Origin: Sipunculus nudus
Lineage: Eukaryota; Annelida; Sipuncula; Golfingiida; Sipunculidae
Assembly (NCBI GenBank): GCA_026874595.1
Contig: CM049306.1
Span: 60,520,019-60,584,018, forward strand
Direction of reading: 5' to 3'
Length of the DNA stretch: 64,000 bases
The notes beneath the pieces are model-generated. The model saw nothing but the letters and a program-made list of their open reading frames with translations, was not told the origin of the DNA and ran no database searches. The position numbers were made by a program, and so were the translations under genes. Positions 38,999-52,800 of the stretch are shown one piece after another. Position 1 is the first letter of the stretch. The number at the start of each line of letters is the position of its first letter.

Positions 38999-40126
38999 GT
39001 TAAAGGTACCCATTCACTTACTTTTAGAAAATGAATTTATGTGATTTCTGGCTTATATATTAATGATCTAAGGGTAATTCTGGTTATGAAAAGTTCTTAT
39101 AATGCCTCTATGAATGATGTATGAATTTGTTTATCAAACAACATGTTTGTAAACACAGCTTTGTGGACAAACAGGAAAAACATGTAATCTTAGGTGGGTA
39201 GGTTGCATATATATGCAAAGGTAGAAAGGTTACTTGTTGCAAATCGCCATTTGCAAATTTCTGGCTTATCTGACTTGCCTCCAGATGCCCTTTTTGAATG
39301 TGTTTTAATTATTTTGGCTTGTCGCCACATATTTTTAAGCAAGCAGCCTGTGTGCACTGCGTCAACATTTTCCGGCCTGTATTTATAAGTGCTCCAAGGG
39401 ATTACCTTTAGTTTATAAAGGTCATATAGAGTCCTTTTAAAACATAAGAAGTATTATAATTTATATATAATATACACTGTGATGCATGGGCCTGATGCTG
39501 TTTGGGCCTGAAGCTGCATGTATGGATGAAATATGAAGTCTGGCTTTGTTACAGTGGTCCTTGTTGATGGCCAATAAACGTGCTTTAACATCCAAAGATT
39601 CTCCTCAGCCAAAGACTCGCATCAACAAAATATCATGTATTTCTGTATGTGTGTTTAAGATGAAGTATCTGGCATGGGAAATCCACAAATGTGTTCATGA
39701 TCCATGTGTTCCAGATGTCCATGTTTATGCACCAAGTCAGTTAACCAGCCATGCCAGATACTTGATGGCCAACTTGGCCTGACTAAAAAGAGAAACGTTA
39801 ATATAAATTATCCTCCAAGGTTCAATGATCAATTATCAATATCACCATTAAGCTGAATAACTAGAGAAATGATAATACTGATTATCAGCCTGATGTTATT
39901 GATGTAATGTTGATTTTTGTGCAGGAGTCTTAAAATTCACTTAACTACACCTAGTTGCAGCATCAGCCATGCTTTTAAAATATAGTAATAAGAAATACTG
40001 TATTGCCTAAAGAAGCAAACAAACTGCTGCATATTTCAAATCCACCTGATGAGCTTTGAAATATCTTGACAGACTAGTGGAAGGTACTGGTTATAAAATT
40101 ATGTTAAATGACAGGAAGAAGAAAAA

Positions 40127-40410
40127 CCACCAATGATCCTTTATTAATTGATCATTTTATGTACCTTCTATATTACCATGTAATTTGTTGGAAATCTTGA
40201 ACTTTACTTAATATATTGATAGATTTAATTCCGCATGGTTCAGTTTTAATGCTGTCCCATACTTTGTGTCCCATCTGTTTATCTCATCTTTATCTTTGAC
40301 AGGATTTGAATTTTTCATTTGTGACTGATTATTCAAAAACATAATTCCTTTATTCAATACTGAATGAAAAGACCAATCATCAATATAATCGATTAATTGG
40401 ACCATCAATC
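40127..40410. mobile_element. Decayed relative of the hAT-like element
   Basis: Blocks occur in the same order as in 38589-38998: ACCAATGATC then TTATTAAT, TTTTGTACCTT versus TTTATGTACCTT, then a GTCCCATCTGTTTATCTCAT-like block with TTTGACAGGATT (against CCCAGTCTATCTTATATCTC with TGACAGAATT), and a CGATTAATTGG end. The ends and target duplication are no longer clear. Confidence 0.5.
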
Positions 40411-40414
40411 GTTA

Positions 40415-40440
40415 ATGGCTCTGGCTCTTGACAGAGCCAT
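40415..40440. other. Perfect 9-bp stem-loop
   Basis: ATGGCTCTG and CAGAGCCAT pair around an 8-nt loop just beyond the decayed hAT-like copy. It may be incidental. Confidence 0.5.
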
Positions 40441-41044
40441 CAATAATCATGGTCCCCTGCATATATTGATACATCACATCACTCCTATTACCCTGAGGTA
40501 TATTATTATAACAAATTAAAGAATGACAAGCAAACAGAATCACATTCCCAACTATTTTATACCGAGATAGTACATTTAACAACATGAATGAGCAGGTTTT
40601 ATAATATTTCTGTGTAAGATATCATTTACTTTATGATGTATTATTATTCATTGGAATGACTATAAAAAAGACACAAGTCACATTCAGATCAGACAGAGAA
40701 GCCTAGTAGTAGAAACTAAGCATGGTTTGTCTGCTCAAGGTGTGGTTGCTTAGTGACCAGACAAATCTTTGTTTAGTTACAAGCAGGGTGTAAAAGTATG
40801 GTATATGAGCTTACAAATCAGTTGGTAATTTAAATACTTGAGCCAGCGCTGGATTAAACAAAGAGGATCCCACACCTACTGATGACCATTGATTTTGGAA
40901 CAACTACATGTATGAATACCCTTGCCAAGTCTTGTACTGTAAATTATCCAGTAAATCTCATAAAATGAATACATGTAATTTTATACATAGACTTTTTAGA
41001 GGGGGGGAGGCTTTTGGTGTATAAAAAATATTTGTTAAAAATTA

Positions 41045-41086
41045 ATTTTGAGAGCGCCTGGGGCGCTTATTACATCAAATACGGTA
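41045..41086. mobile_element. Isolated element end (GCGCCTGGGGCGC)
   Basis: GAGCGCCTGGGGCGCTTATT, followed by ACATCAAATACGGTA, stands out from the AT-rich surroundings. It resembles an end of a dispersed element I have seen in marine invertebrate DNA. I found no matching partner end nearby. The element type is unknown. Confidence 0.35.
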
Positions 41087-44000
41087 ATAAAATAACTGTT
41101 ATTATGACTAAGATATTTAACAGATTTTATGTTATTTTAGAAATAGCTTTGCCTTTGTAGTTTTGTGACAGGTACTTAATGAAATTGTACATCTGTGTCC
41201 TTTACCTGCGATGAACAAAACCCACAAAATTTAATATGTTTTTAACAGTGACAAACATATAAATTCTATTAGAGAGGAAACTGAGATTTTATCAAGTCTG
41301 GTGTAAATGACACATTTAATGCTTGTGGTGACATTGTTCATGACAGTATGGTTAATGTATCAGTAATAAGATGTTAATGATTGAGTAATTAGCTACTCTG
41401 TCCAGTTAGCTACAGAGATCTGATGTGATGAGGGTCACACCCTGCTTCACTAATGATTTGTTTCATGGTGACAGTAAGCACATAAAGGCTTGTTTATTGA
41501 TTCCACATAAACCGGGAGTTGTTTTTTTCATCTTGTACAGCTTAGGAGTCAAACTGGATCTCAGAAGAAAAGCACGACGCTCTGCAGGTATTGTGACAAA
41601 ACATCCGCAGCCTTCCCAATAAAAAATACAGGATATATCCACTCTTTTTCTGAGGCATAATCATATTTTCTCCCTAAAACTGAATGATATTGATTGTTGT
41701 TCTGGATAGGGGAAACAAATTTATACAAGATTTATAGGAACTTTCTGAGCCCCAGATCCTGGTCTCGTTTTTCCAGGCTGAGTAATGCGCTTTATAGTGA
41801 CATAACAATGACAAAAATGCACTTACATCTTAGACACAAAAGAAATTCTTTAATATTTCGACAAGAATCACAATTAACAAAGCTGCACAAATGATAGTGA
41901 CTATTAAAAGGACCTCAAGGGCAAATTGTGAAAATTGCAGCAATTTAATGCTAAGAACAGAAACCAATCAGGGATTTCAAGGTCACACAGATCCCTGTCT
42001 GCACATTGTGAGGCTTCTTCTATAAACCCTTTTGTTGGTCCTCAGGCTGATATTACAACTGCCTTCATACAAATGAGAAATGACATTGACAAACGAAGGA
42101 TCTTAACAGAAATGCTCTCCTTGTGTAATTCCACACCTGCAATGCTTCAAGTATTCCAAAAGGAATGACTTATTGTCTATATGCAATCCAAAGTCCATAT
42201 TAATTCATGTTTATATCATTTATTAAAAAACCTAATAAATATAACTATTGATTGATGATTGTTTATGAAATGGGGAAACAAATACAGCTATGCTTTGCCA
42301 GCTTCAGATTGACCTTTTGACCTGAATATTAATGGTAATGATAATGAGGCTGACCTTTTTTACCGATGAGGTCAACAGGTTCAGGTGGTCTCCTGGCTAT
42401 TGGTGAGGCATCAGAATGCATTTCCAGATGAAGAGAAAAATGCCTTTGTGAGAACAACAGTGCAATCCTGACTTGATATTGATTTGTTCTACATGCTGGA
42501 TATGTCACAAGAAAGAATACCACTTTCACCATCTTATCCCACTTCTCTCTGTAAACTCCCACTGAGAGTTCCTATAAACCCTAACTCATCTTCCATTTAG
42601 TACTTCAAACATTATGACTGTGGAAAACAATGCAAGTTACAGGTAGCAAAGTCATTTGATCTGCAAAGACTGCAACTGTGAGGTTGGTTAAATTAGGCTG
42701 GAGATGAGGAGAGTGAACACCAATCGGATAAATAAAGATGCTGCTTTAAGTTCAGTGCACACCATGCAATCAAGGATATTTTATAAAGTAACATTTAAAT
42801 TCAATATTCCCTTTGTTTGCTAAAGTTCTTGTTACAATGAACTTAGAATTCTTGAAAACGTTAACAAATGTAAGAAAGATGCAACAGGTAATTACAGCCA
42901 TACTGCTTTTGTAACATTAAGAAATAATAATAACAAAATGCACTATGACCATGTAACATTATAATATATAAGGTCTTGTTACATTATGAATGAAGCCTGT
43001 TATATAAGACACTAAGCTGGCTTGGCATATTTACAGTCTTTTTCACAGATTTTATTGAGTAGGTTAGTTTTATGAATTTTCCAAAGTTAGTTAATATGAG
43101 CAATCCAGCTTCTGATATTGATATATCTTAGTCTTCTTGGAAATGTTACTCATTAGTGCACTAGTGAACCGGAGTAATGGACTACCCACTGGTACCTCTG
43201 ATCAGGTCATGGGAAGCCATTTGCATACAGAAGTGTCCCTCCAGCTCACAGCTGGGTCATGCATTCACTCTGCTCTCAGTACACAAACCTGGCTCAGTAA
43301 ATCAGGAAGCACAGTCAAAATTGCGTAAAATAACTCTTTCTATTTCATCTTTTTAACCAATATGGTTCCTTATTTATGCAATACTGGAACAAATTCTTAC
43401 CTAAGCGAGACTGTAAAATGTGAGAGTATTATAAAACTTTCATCTTAATTTCTGTACTGAATATTGGACTTCCTATATCACATACCAAACTGTCTTTTCT
43501 TCTTTCATCTTCATACATGAAGACCATATTTAAATTCTTTGATGCTTCTATATTCTATCTGGTTTACCACAAAATATCTTTCTTTCAGAACCTTTTTTTA
43601 ATTTCATTATTAAACCTCTGTCTCTTTCTCCCTACCTCCATATATCATTAATGCTTAACCTAAGTAACATTGTTACTCATGCAACATCTCAATCTATCTT
43701 TCTTTCTTTTTTTTTTGTTGTGATGAAGAAATTGTTCTGTAATGCAGAATGTTTCTGTAATACAGCATTGTATCTCATCTCTCTTTTGTGACTCAGGACA
43801 TGTCTCATCCTTTTAAATGTAAAAATCTCTCAATCTTTTTCTTCCAGTTCTTTTGTACCAATTCCTTTTGCAATACAATAAATTATTTTCTCTTCATGGT
43901 CTTCAGTCATACAGACAACTCAAAAGAAATAAAAAAAATACAAATACAAAGAAATTTAATCAGCTGATCACAAATTTTAAGTCATAATGAGTTGACATAA

Positions 44001-44799
44001 GATTCATATAAAACAAACTTAATCTTAATTATTTTCTTTATTGAGACTATTCCATGTTAATTATTATACCACACAAGCAATTATATTTTATCTTTTTCAA
44101 TTTTAACTTAAGTGAAAAAAATAATATATAGCTTATTTATTAATCATTTGATAATACATTCCCAGATAAAAACACAAATTACCATGAAGACCAATTCATA
44201 CCAATCACAGAAATTACAATTTTACATAAAACTTTATTGAGACATTTAATTATATATACAAACAATGAGCAATTGAAGAAAATAATAGATTTTATTCAAA
44301 TATAAAACTTGGGAAATGGATAAGAATTCTCTACATGTAATGCTTAATTTAGTTCTGGAAGTGGAATTTATTTAGTGCCATATTATGAATCAAAGCCAGG
44401 TAGGAAAATTGTATGTATCCAGCCCTAGTTCCCCAGTGGGCTGTCAACATTCAACATGGAGGCATTACAATACACACAAAGCCCCTCTCACACCAGGGGA
44501 AATCTGATGATAGATCCAAACAGATGCCAGCGTCACCACACATCTTACTAGCCATCCATGCATAAACTGCTGCATTAGATAATAGTCTTCCCAACTCAAT
44601 GTCATAAAGTAAACCTCTACACACTAAGGGTCAAAGAGACAAAGCTACCTGCAGTAAAACAACATTACTAAATGGGTAAAAATATCATAAAAGGAGAGAT
44701 AAAAAAAAACTAAGTGCTTGAGGAATGAACTTGTTGTATTTAATTTAACCACTGCTGTTTTTTTTATATTTTGGGGCTAGTTACATGCACAACACCCAT

Positions 44800-45020
44800 T
44801 AGCAGAGAGAATGTTTGGGCATATGTAATTTGTTCACTCTGAACCCCCGAAAGCAAGCTATGCCTTTTGAATGGCCCATTAAAACTGAATGAAATAGTTG
44901 AGGCCCAGGTGCTATGGTGCTTGATTAGTGTGTGCTGTTTATCCTGGTTAAACGCACGCCTGATGGCACATAACAGTTGACAGAATGCTGCATTAAAGCT
45001 AATCCTGGTAGTTCACTTTC
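44800..45020. promoter_or_regulatory. Intronic block, possible conserved element
   Basis: A GC-richer, non-repetitive stretch without a supported frame, containing GGCCCATTAAAA, CTTGATTAGTG and TGCATTAAAGCTAATCC. A candidate only. Confidence 0.2.
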
Positions 45021-45237
45021 CCCTTTTTTTCTAGATGGGTTATGAATAATTCAGTTTATAACAGGGTTCTATATGGTTTACACAAAAAAAGCTAAAGAGA
45101 CTCCATGTCATTCAGATAGTGTCTTCTAAAAGTCCCTTGTTACAGCACAGCATGTTATCTTGGATGACCATGAGAGTCCGGTGTGGTGCTGCCTCAAGTA
45201 ATCAATTGCCTGGCTAAAACGGAATCAATCCAAATAC

Positions 45238-45280
45238 CTCCTTCAGGCTGATTGTCCAGCCGAATGTCACCAATTAGACT
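45238..45280 (-). other. 43-nt exon-like segment with splice borders
   Basis: On the minus strand, GTTTTATTTCAG precedes 43 nt that end GAAGGAG|GTATTT. One frame is open (SLIGDIRLDNQPEG). The 10848 exon begins in phase 0, so this segment would have to end in phase 0 to join it. In that frame it reads GTC TAA, a stop. It therefore cannot be the coding exon directly upstream, but could be an untranslated or alternative exon, or chance. Confidence 0.2.
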
Positions 45281-48200
45281 CTGAAATAAAACTTCCTTGT
45301 ATTGAAGAACAGTGGTCAGAACCATTAGAAAAGACTGTTACAAAATAACCATCCACCAAATCAAATTAATTTAAACACCTACACATATGTAAAATTAATT
45401 TTATCAAATACAAGATTTAGGAAATATTTTGGAGTGCATGTGTACACAATACCAAGAAACCTCTTGAAAATGAATCTAGGGAAGTCACTTTTTTATATAT
45501 ATATTTGTAATTAATTTCCTTAATTAATTTTGAAAGAAGAGCTATCAATTACCAATAAATAATCAGGTTACAACATTTTAATTACAACAGAATGCATAAA
45601 ATAATACAAGTATTATACACAAGAGAATAATGGTACCATTAAGATCCACAACTGAGTAACATAATCATTAAAATTATAGCACCATAAGTATACCAATAAC
45701 AGTACCATAAACACTCATGCAAAAAGTAGCAGTGACTGAGTTTGACAGGAGTACAGCCTGGATCTTACAAAGAAACATGTGCATCTGACAACATATCTAT
45801 TCTTTTTGTCCACTGACCTATATCAGGACAAGTTTACCAAGCATCTGCAAGTCACAAGAACATACAAGCCTACAGGGGGCTCAGGAAAACCTTCACTACC
45901 CCATCTGGTGGGACTACACACTTTTTTCAACAATATTCTGTTATAAATACAAATATTAATTTTATAGTTCTCAAAGTACATTTACTTCACTTTATAGCAT
46001 AGATACAAAGTCTATTGCATAATTTCACAAAAAATTTAAGGCCTAAAATTCAATTTTTTTCTGGTAAATTCATGTACAGTTATCTCTTTTACACATTTCA
46101 GGATTTTAACAATAATGCATTTTCCTGTAGCCATGGATATTTCAAAGTTTTTAGTTTGCTAGATGTATTTGTCAAATTTAAGTTTTACATAATAAAGAAA
46201 GATAAAATGTTGAATTTTCTTGTTGGTTTTATTTTCTAAACATTAATGTGGTTTCTGCTATGTTTTATTAACCACATTTAATTTATAAGGTTCATTAAGG
46301 ACACTAATTCTTTACTTTCAAATTGGTATTTTTACAGATATCACAATTTAAGGATGTTGGTGGCATAGTCATCAGGAGATTCCAAAAGACAACTTTTGTC
46401 ATTTGTGTGTGTGCAATGAGTGGTGCATGATGGTTACACACAGAAAAGGGTACACTGCAGGGCATGTCACCCCATCACCCTGAAACCTAACCTCTCTTAA
46501 TATACATCTGTTTGTACATACTGGTCCCCCATGTGATCACTTTCACCTCTGTCAGGTCTCCCTCCTCCTAATAGAAAGCAAATGGTGCAGAATTTGTCAG
46601 TCAGCACAGACAAAAATCACTAGCTCCTGAGGGGTCATACTTTAATAATAGCCCGGGCTCTTTTTTTATGCACATATGCTAATAATATTCCCTTGCAAAC
46701 CAAATTGGTCTTGTGCAAAGCACCATGTGTTGGATTCCATTTAACCATGTTTCTCCTGGAGACCTGTTAGCTGAACACACCTGAGCTCACATCTACTTTC
46801 TTATCAGCAGTTTAAATTGATGGTTGCAAGATCAACAGCGGGTCTTAATTTATTCTGCTGAAACATGAGCACCAAATATAATATGACAGTGTAAGGTTAT
46901 CTGTGAATAAAACATCAAAAAGCAAATTTCTGGTTTCTTCATATTTCTATTGCTTTTCATGTTAATCTGTAAAATTCATCATATTATTCGTTTTCTCATC
47001 TCTTAATTTAAAATGAATTTTATTTAACATAAAAACTGAATGTAATCCACAAGTATTATTTTCTTTACTCAATTTAAGATGAATCAGTTGTTTAATTTGC
47101 TGAATATTGAATATAAGAGAGTTTCCAGTTTTATTAATATCATTGTATAAATTTGTAACTATTTTAAAGGACTAAATATGATGAAAATATCAATCTGTCT
47201 CCTTGTGAATTCCTGTATGCTACATTAATGCATGGAGGATAATTCAAAATTCTGTGAAGCTACAATAAATACCAAAAGTAAAGAAAAGGGTGATTCAAAA
47301 TATCACAATCTGCAATTTCCATTTCTATGTCTCATAAAGAAGTCCCAGCACAATGGACTTTAGGGAGAAAAAAATGTCATGTCCCACGGTACTCCCATCT
47401 GAAATAACTAGATATTCCCCCTTCACAGTATTTACAAGTCGCTCAGTAACTATCAATAATAACACCCCCAGAGGGTCGTATACCCAAACCTCATGGCCTT
47501 TTTCTCATGGTTTCATCTGGATGATATATCAATTTTGTATTCCGTGTCTGTTTTTCAACATAAACTTTTGTTAAATTTGTATTCCAAATGCATTCTGGGC
47601 CGCCTTTTGTCTAGTTTTCCATACACAGGCCTGTCCAGACTGACACTTGGCCTGGCACGCTGACTATATCCCACACAGACAATCTACAATAGTCTCTCCC
47701 AGCAAGATGCCTGTTTCTTATAAGAGGTTCTGAACGTGGTGTGACCAGAATACTCATGATGTATTCCATGAAGACAAACTACTTCAGTTATATGTCTCTG
47801 TATCTGCATTAATATCACAGGTTGCATCACGGGCCGTCTCAGGGGCCAGCATGGATCACAGGGGCACCATCATCTCACAAATGTTATGTGATTAATTCTC
47901 TCATCTTGGGCAGCATGCTAAATGCACTGACTCCACATATTTGCTGCTCTCCTCAAACATTATCTGAAGATGAAGCTCAAGACCTCTGGGACCAGAAACC
48001 TGAACTCCATACAATCGGCGGAAATAAAGCAATCTATCTAACTTCTTGGTGTTAAATTAGTTTTTTAATTATGACAGATAGTTTTATGAATAATATGGCT
48101 GCAAATACTGCAAATATAATGAATAAAAGGGTCCTCTAGCGCAGTTCTTTTTTTATATTTGCCTAAAACAGAAAAATGTCAGTGACAGAATTTATGTAAC

Positions 48201-49834
48201 TGGGAATAATTGTCATTGCCACATTTAAATTACAATTCTAGTCAATATGCTCAAAACCATAAATAATTATCTAGCCTTAGTATTTTACAAATAATTGTAG
48301 TTTGCTTTCATTTTCATGAGCTGATGTCAGATGCTGTGAATACAATGTAAGCATAGTTCACAAAATATTTTTCAACATCAATAATACAACAAAATATTCA
48401 CAACAGGAACACTGCATATAATTACCATGTGGACGTGGTTATATCTATAACAATTTTAAGACAGTGTTTCTTTATTTAAAAGCCTTTGGTGTATATTATT
48501 GTAACTGCTGGCATTATTATCAATGTAACATAATATTAGTCTGATACAATAAGCATTCAGCCACAGATGCTGGTGAAGCCACTAGCTTGACTGTCAGACC
48601 AGCCCCTGTTTTATTCCTCTGTCAGACTGGCTGAATGAGAGTACTGACTGTGCTGTCTGCCTGAGCAGCCATCCACACTCTCTCTCTGTTCTCACAGTAA
48701 TACAATCTGCAGAAGGGCATACAATTGTAACCTCACCTGAAACACTTATCTGCAAGATTAATAGAGCAAAAACAGCAATATTATTATTATATTATTATAT
48801 GATGATAACATTATTGAAAAGTTCAACATTTGTCAATGCAATTTTGTACCCTATTAAATAATTAAAATTTACTGATTAAAATAAATAATAAAATAACTTA
48901 AGCAAATATGGCAATTGTTGCACTTTTTTTTTTTTTTTTATTTAAATCACTTTACTATATACACAGTGGTACAATAAATTCATTTATTGACACAATATTT
49001 CATTATTTATAAGATCATGATCTCAAGTAAATAATGTGCTCAGAAAAAAAGGCAGGAAATTTCAGTACCATACAGAAATATGTACTTAAGTGCAATTAAT
49101 CAAACAAATCCTAATTGAGTATAGTTTAAAAATAAGGTGCACTGGAAGTGATATGCATGTGATTTTTAAGGGATTCAAGTCTTGTGACTGAGATATAACT
49201 GCTGGACTATGAATGCAAATAGCACCTTAGTACCACTATTCCATTGTTCTTAACATAAAATACAATGCTTAACAAAAACACTTCACTGATTACATATCAG
49301 GCATGGATGACTGGATGGTAATTCACTAATGCTGACAGGACAGAAAACGGGAAAAGATCAGTCAGAGTGGTTCATGGCTAGGCATGTCTAATAAACAGTC
49401 AGATGCTGACAGCAAATGAATCTGGTGGTGCAGCCAGCCTTTACCCTAACGCCCATGTACTAAGTAAATGACAGCTCCGTCTCAGTATCATTATATAAAA
49501 CAGACCCACTGCTGGAGAATTGAAAAATAGGCTGCCCAGCAATTTACAAGTAGGAACAACCCTGTACTCTCAGGGGACCACCGCAACTAGATGGCACACT
49601 CAAATGACAGTGTTTGGTCACATGGACATTTCCCTGACACTGTGTCAAGATTTACTACGTAGTCTTATCACCAAGGTTATCACTTAGTTTACAGACAAGA
49701 AAAGGTAGGTCCTTCACAACTATACATCACATATAAGGTCACGCTAGTTATCTATGAATAGGTTAAAGTAAAATCTGATTAAAGATAAATAATGTGTTTC
49801 AACACTGGGTAAAATCATTTAATTTAATCATTTC

Positions 49835-49867
<33 letters not shown>

Positions 49868-52800
49868 TAGGTTTAATTTTATGAATAAAGTTTTAAGAAA
49901 GCAAAGATGTTAAAATATGTTCTGATAAAACACCAATAAAGCCTGAATCTGGCATGCGTCAACTGTGCCCCTAAGCCCTTAAAAATATCATCTGACTTGT
50001 CTCACAAGTTATTTGCTCATGAATTTTTTTTACAGTTATCCAAAAAATGGCAGTAAAAATTATGTCTTTAGTCAAATATTAATTTTTCACAGTTAGCTTT
50101 GGTCCTGACAAAGGTGTTCAACTAATGTTTAATACTACATATCAAATGGCCCAATTACTAATGCTATTCAGCCAGGCAGTAAAAATGGGTCATATCGCAA
50201 ACAGATAGATGTAAAAGTGCCCCTACAAGTGAACTTGATAAACTCAAGCTTTATCAATATTCCTCTCCCGCCAACAAAAACACGGACTCAGAAGATCAAT
50301 TGAAATTCATTGATATAAAAACGCCAACGTATAAAGAGGCCACCAATAGCTTCTTTTGAAATCTACTTGGTACATACTATTTATCACAGGTGTTTCTTAT
50401 CAAATATATATCTTTGAAAGATTCAGATATCTCTATCAAGTAAGACATTCCTACCACTACTGTCTTGACTGGGTGACAGCTTCACTCTCATACCACAATA
50501 TTTACACACACTGGGTCATTATTAAGCCTGTCATAATGACGGCAATATTGTACACTCATTACCAGTTATACCTGGCCATAACAATTTTACACTGGTTAGT
50601 CTTGGGACTAGAGAAGGAAGCATGGTTTTTATGTATGTTTACACGCATCATATCCTAATTTTCCACATCCTACATTTTCTATTAAACTATGCAAGTTAAA
50701 TATGACATGATGGTTTAAACATGGTTACATTTTGATTAAATATATTTCTAATGTAGGCGTAAAAACTGACACCATTCCACTGTCACAGTTACAATTAAAT
50801 AAACTTTGGAAATCCATACTTTCTCATCACCATGTGACACTCCTTATTTGATAACTGTAATGATATTAAAAATAATAATTATCACAATGATAAAATTGAT
50901 ACTGCTAAATAATAAAGGTGACTCAAAATTATTTTTTCAAAACAGGAATAGCCACTGGACCTAAAAAATATGCAGTTTAGAATTTAGTTCTTATTTTTAG
51001 ATATGTGGTGTAAGTGATTAGTTATTTATAAAAATATGCAATTTAAAACACCAGGGGGAATTTGTGGGAAGAAAAATTGAAAAGTTAATATTGAAACCTG
51101 TATTAAACAGATACATGCTCAAATTTCACCATCTGTTCACCACGTGGTGCGGCACATTCCTCCTGACATCCTGAACTGGGTTGCATTCATATACAGTAAT
51201 TATATATACTTACAAAATACAAATCATACATGTTATCAAATCTCTATGGTTATAATGTCACAAAGAACCAGCATTCAGCAAGCTATTATTTAAACAAAAT
51301 AAATTGATTTTGCCATGATGCTGCAATGTTTATATAGTAATATATTAAAGACTAGTAACTGTGGAATTTATACCTGTAGTACCTAATTACATAAAATACC
51401 ATTTATCCAAACAACGAATAAAAACAATGTCTGAGTTTAGTTGAAGGAAAAGCAATTAGTCCTTAAGGAAAAAAATTCAATGAGCAATAAAAAGATGAAC
51501 ACAACTGAAATATTCCCAATTTCATCTTATTATCTGGAAAAATTCTGCTGACTGAAAATAATTCTGTATTTTATTAGGAAGCATGAACTGGCATAGAATT
51601 TCAAGGACACCTACTGTCTTTTGAGCCAGTAGATGCCTGGCATTGTGCCAGACACAGAGGCCCAGTTTGTAATATAACACTGTTATCTATTGACCTAGGT
51701 CATCTTATATATATAAAACATCATACAGGTGCACACAGAGTGCATGCATACCATTAAGTACTACACTAAACTACATTGGCACTATAATCACTAAGTGGTA
51801 TAACCTCCTATATAGGCATATCAACCAAGTTATAAAAATAGTAACAAGTGTTGTGCCAACAACCTGGATTTATTTTATTTATATGTTAATGTCAATATTT
51901 GTGTTTATTAAGAAACATGTAGTGTTAATGTTCACAATCACATTTTATGAAAAGCGATGTGTGAAGCTATTAATTTTAATTTCACATAATATCTGTGAAG
52001 TCTTTGCATGATTCATCAACAGAAAGGACCTGCATGTGCATTATCAATAATTCCCATGGCAACTAAAATCAGAATATGAAGATGCATGTGATGACGAAAT
52101 GCCTCAGTGACTAAGGGGTACCCGACAACATCCTCAATAAACCTCAAAATTATTCTGTTAATGACTAATTGCTTGGGTGTAAAATATCTAAGAATTGACT
52201 CATTTTCAGTTAATCAGCTTAAAAAATTTACCTGGCTAAATGTAAATTTAAGTTTTGCCATTCTGACGTCAATATAAATGAGACAAAGCTAGGTTTACAG
52301 TGGGTGCTCTTATGATATTGACTGTTGTAATGTCTCAGTCACCCCCCACTACTTCCATACATCAAGTGTAAACCCTCTGGATATTTCACAAAGGATGTGT
52401 GGCACACAGGGCCCACATCATTCCCTCCAATTATAGCCCGGGGACCTTAATTGTTTCAGCCAGCAGTCAGTCTGACACCTTTGCTCCTGTGTCCACTGAA
52501 TTTTAATAGGATACCCTGACACTGTGACAGATTTATAATTAATGTGTGTAAACGTGTGTATTAATTAATAAGTGCTAGGATTTTACTATAAGCAGTCTGA
52601 GAAAACTGCTGGAGAATGAATTATTTCTATAAATATCCTCAGTGATTATAAGGCCTTGCCAGCAGATGCAAAGGAAATTGACATCAGGTGGTATGTGGCC
52701 TGGCCTCCAACACATACAAACTGAGCCAGAAAAGTTGTAGCTAGTCATTCTGTATTATACAAGCATTAAAAATAAAAATGCCAATGCTCAGAATAATCAT

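Larger units (their letters stand above)
38999..45237 (-). other. Large upstream intron, part 6
   Basis: AT-rich sequence. It holds a decayed relative of the hAT-like element (40127-40410), a lone element end near 41045-41080, and a pyrimidine-rich stretch on the plus strand at about 43490-43900. Plus-strand frames at 39546-39782 and 41935-42168 have no recognisable domain. Confidence 0.6.

Noticed and set aside
50356-50658. 100-codon plus-strand open frame, hydrophobic
   Set aside because: Its first codon is TTG, not ATG. It has no domain, no splice context and AT-driven composition; one such frame in 64 kb is expected.
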